From assembly GCA_022826945.1 (NCBI GenBank), contig JAJDTY010000003.1, positions 1 to 42,075 of the forward strand: a stretch of 42,075 nucleotides of DNA, in the 5' to 3' direction. Position 1 is the first letter of the stretch, and each line of letters opens with the position of its first letter. The translations under genes and the position numbers were made by a program. This DNA comes from Candidatus Binatia bacterium (GTDB lineage Bacteria; Desulfobacterota; Binatia; Bin18). The notes below the pieces were generated by a model. It worked only from the letters and a program-made list of their open reading frames with translations, was not told where the DNA came from and made no database searches. Of the stretch, positions 41,619 through 42,075 are shown piece by piece.

Positions 41619-42075
41619 GCCGTCCGATTAAGCACATACTGCGGGGTCATCTCCCGGTCTAGGTACTGATTCAAGAACTCGACACACACCGGACGACATT
41701 GACGGAAGAGGTCGGCTCGCTGAAGGTCCTGGGCGGTCGGCGGCTGAGCCGCGGCCTCACGGAGCTGAGCGATCAGGTCTGCCTTGTTGAAACGGAGGTG
41801 GGTGCGGTTTTCCATGACCAACTCACCGTCAATGATGACGGTCTCCACATCCGTCCCCTTGGCCCGGTAGACAAAGGCATCAGCCATATGGATGTCAGGC
41901 GCGAGATACGGCTGGGTCATAGTTTGCAGATTCACCAGAATGATATCCGCGGCCCGGCCCGGTTCAATCCTGCCGATAGCGTCCGCTCGCAGGGTTGCCC
42001 GCGCCCCGTTCAGCGTGGCCATACGAATGACGTCATGCGGGCTGACCCAGGGCGAGGTCGGACGTGGCAGGCGAT
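41615..42075 (-). CDS. Amidohydrolase/deaminase-family protein, C-terminal part (5' end cut by window edge)
   Basis: 153 codons remain, and the frame is open to the window edge (PRPTSPWVSPHDVIRMATLN), so the metal-binding barrel is missing. What is visible is the distal end of the barrel and the C-terminal beta domain: MATLNGARATLRADAIGRIE, EPGRAADIILVNLQTM, DVETVIIDGELVMENR and a helical tail ending QYVLNRTA. This is typical of ATZ/TRZ-type chlorohydrolases, adenosine- or SAH-deaminase-like enzymes. It is translationally coupled to the amine oxidase. The substrate is probably an amino-bearing small molecule, but its nature is unknown. Confidence 0.82.
   Translation of the reverse strand, partial: RLPRPTSPWVSPHDVIRMATLNGARATLRADAIGRIEPGRAADIILVNLQTMTQPYLAPDIHMADAFVYRAKGTDVETVIIDGELVMENRTHLRFNKADLIAQLREAAAQPPTAQDLQRADLFRQCRPVCVEFLNQYLDREMTPQYVLNRTA

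Noticed and set aside
1..42075. CRISPR arrays, tRNA or rRNA genes
   Set aside because: No regularly spaced repeats, cloverleaf candidates or rRNA-like sequence were seen on either strand.

Overview
The window comes from a GC-rich bacterial chromosome (roughly 58-60% G+C by eye). It carries mostly accessory catabolic enzymes and no rRNA, tRNA or CRISPR. The mix of many luciferase-like (LLM) flavin/F420-type oxidoreductases, class III CoA transferase, SDR paralogues, a probable selenoprotein and dispersed palindromic repeats suggests an uncultured, metabolically versatile marine or soil lineage. Tectomicrobia/Entotheonella-like bacteria are one guess; no marker gene here can settle it.

Layout. 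(1) 1-4805, central metabolism: a truncated membrane protein resembling a succinate dehydrogenase anchor, a two-subunit class I fumarase (minus strand), a divergent class II fumarase (fumC), and a zinc alcohol dehydrogenase. (2) 4955-8020, an AT-richer scar: a broken DNA methyltransferase, an AbiJ-type abortive-infection protein overlapping it by ATGA, small unknown genes, and a decayed IS5-family transposase. (3) 8241-28832, the LLM/SDR region: six LLM oxidoreductases, three near-identical SDRs, a sulfite-dehydrogenase-like pair, an AhpD-like selenoprotein, a linalool dehydratase/isomerase-like protein with an SCP2-like partner, a CoA transferase, a methyltransferase, a lipoprotein, an orphan PycTM-like membrane protein and an MFS transporter. 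(4) 28880-32870: arsenite methyltransferase, glutathione transferase, aminotransferase, HAD phosphatase and a small membrane protein, all on minus. (5) 33024-40135, a compact plus-strand aromatic-ring operon: extradiol dioxygenase, Rieske dioxygenase alpha and beta, dihydrodiol-type SDR, HpaB-type hydroxylase, DapA-type aldolase, ornithine-cyclodeaminase-family reductase. (6) 40179-42075, minus: a Tat-lipoprotein amine oxidase translationally coupled to a truncated amidohydrolase.

Two observations stand out. First, the AhpD-like gene at 15552-16178 has an in-frame TGA exactly where the second cysteine of the CxxC redox motif belongs, followed at the right distance by an 8-bp SECIS-like hairpin. 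Second, a 54-55-nt hairpin lies just before the Shine-Dalgarno sequences of two unrelated genes (fumC and a CoA transferase). The two copies keep all 17 base pairs through compensatory and G-U changes, which points to a strand-specific structured RNA.

No gene-free stretch exceeds 300 bases. The longest are 16179-16410, which holds repeats and hairpins, and about 7311-7439, where I see nothing before the transposase relic.
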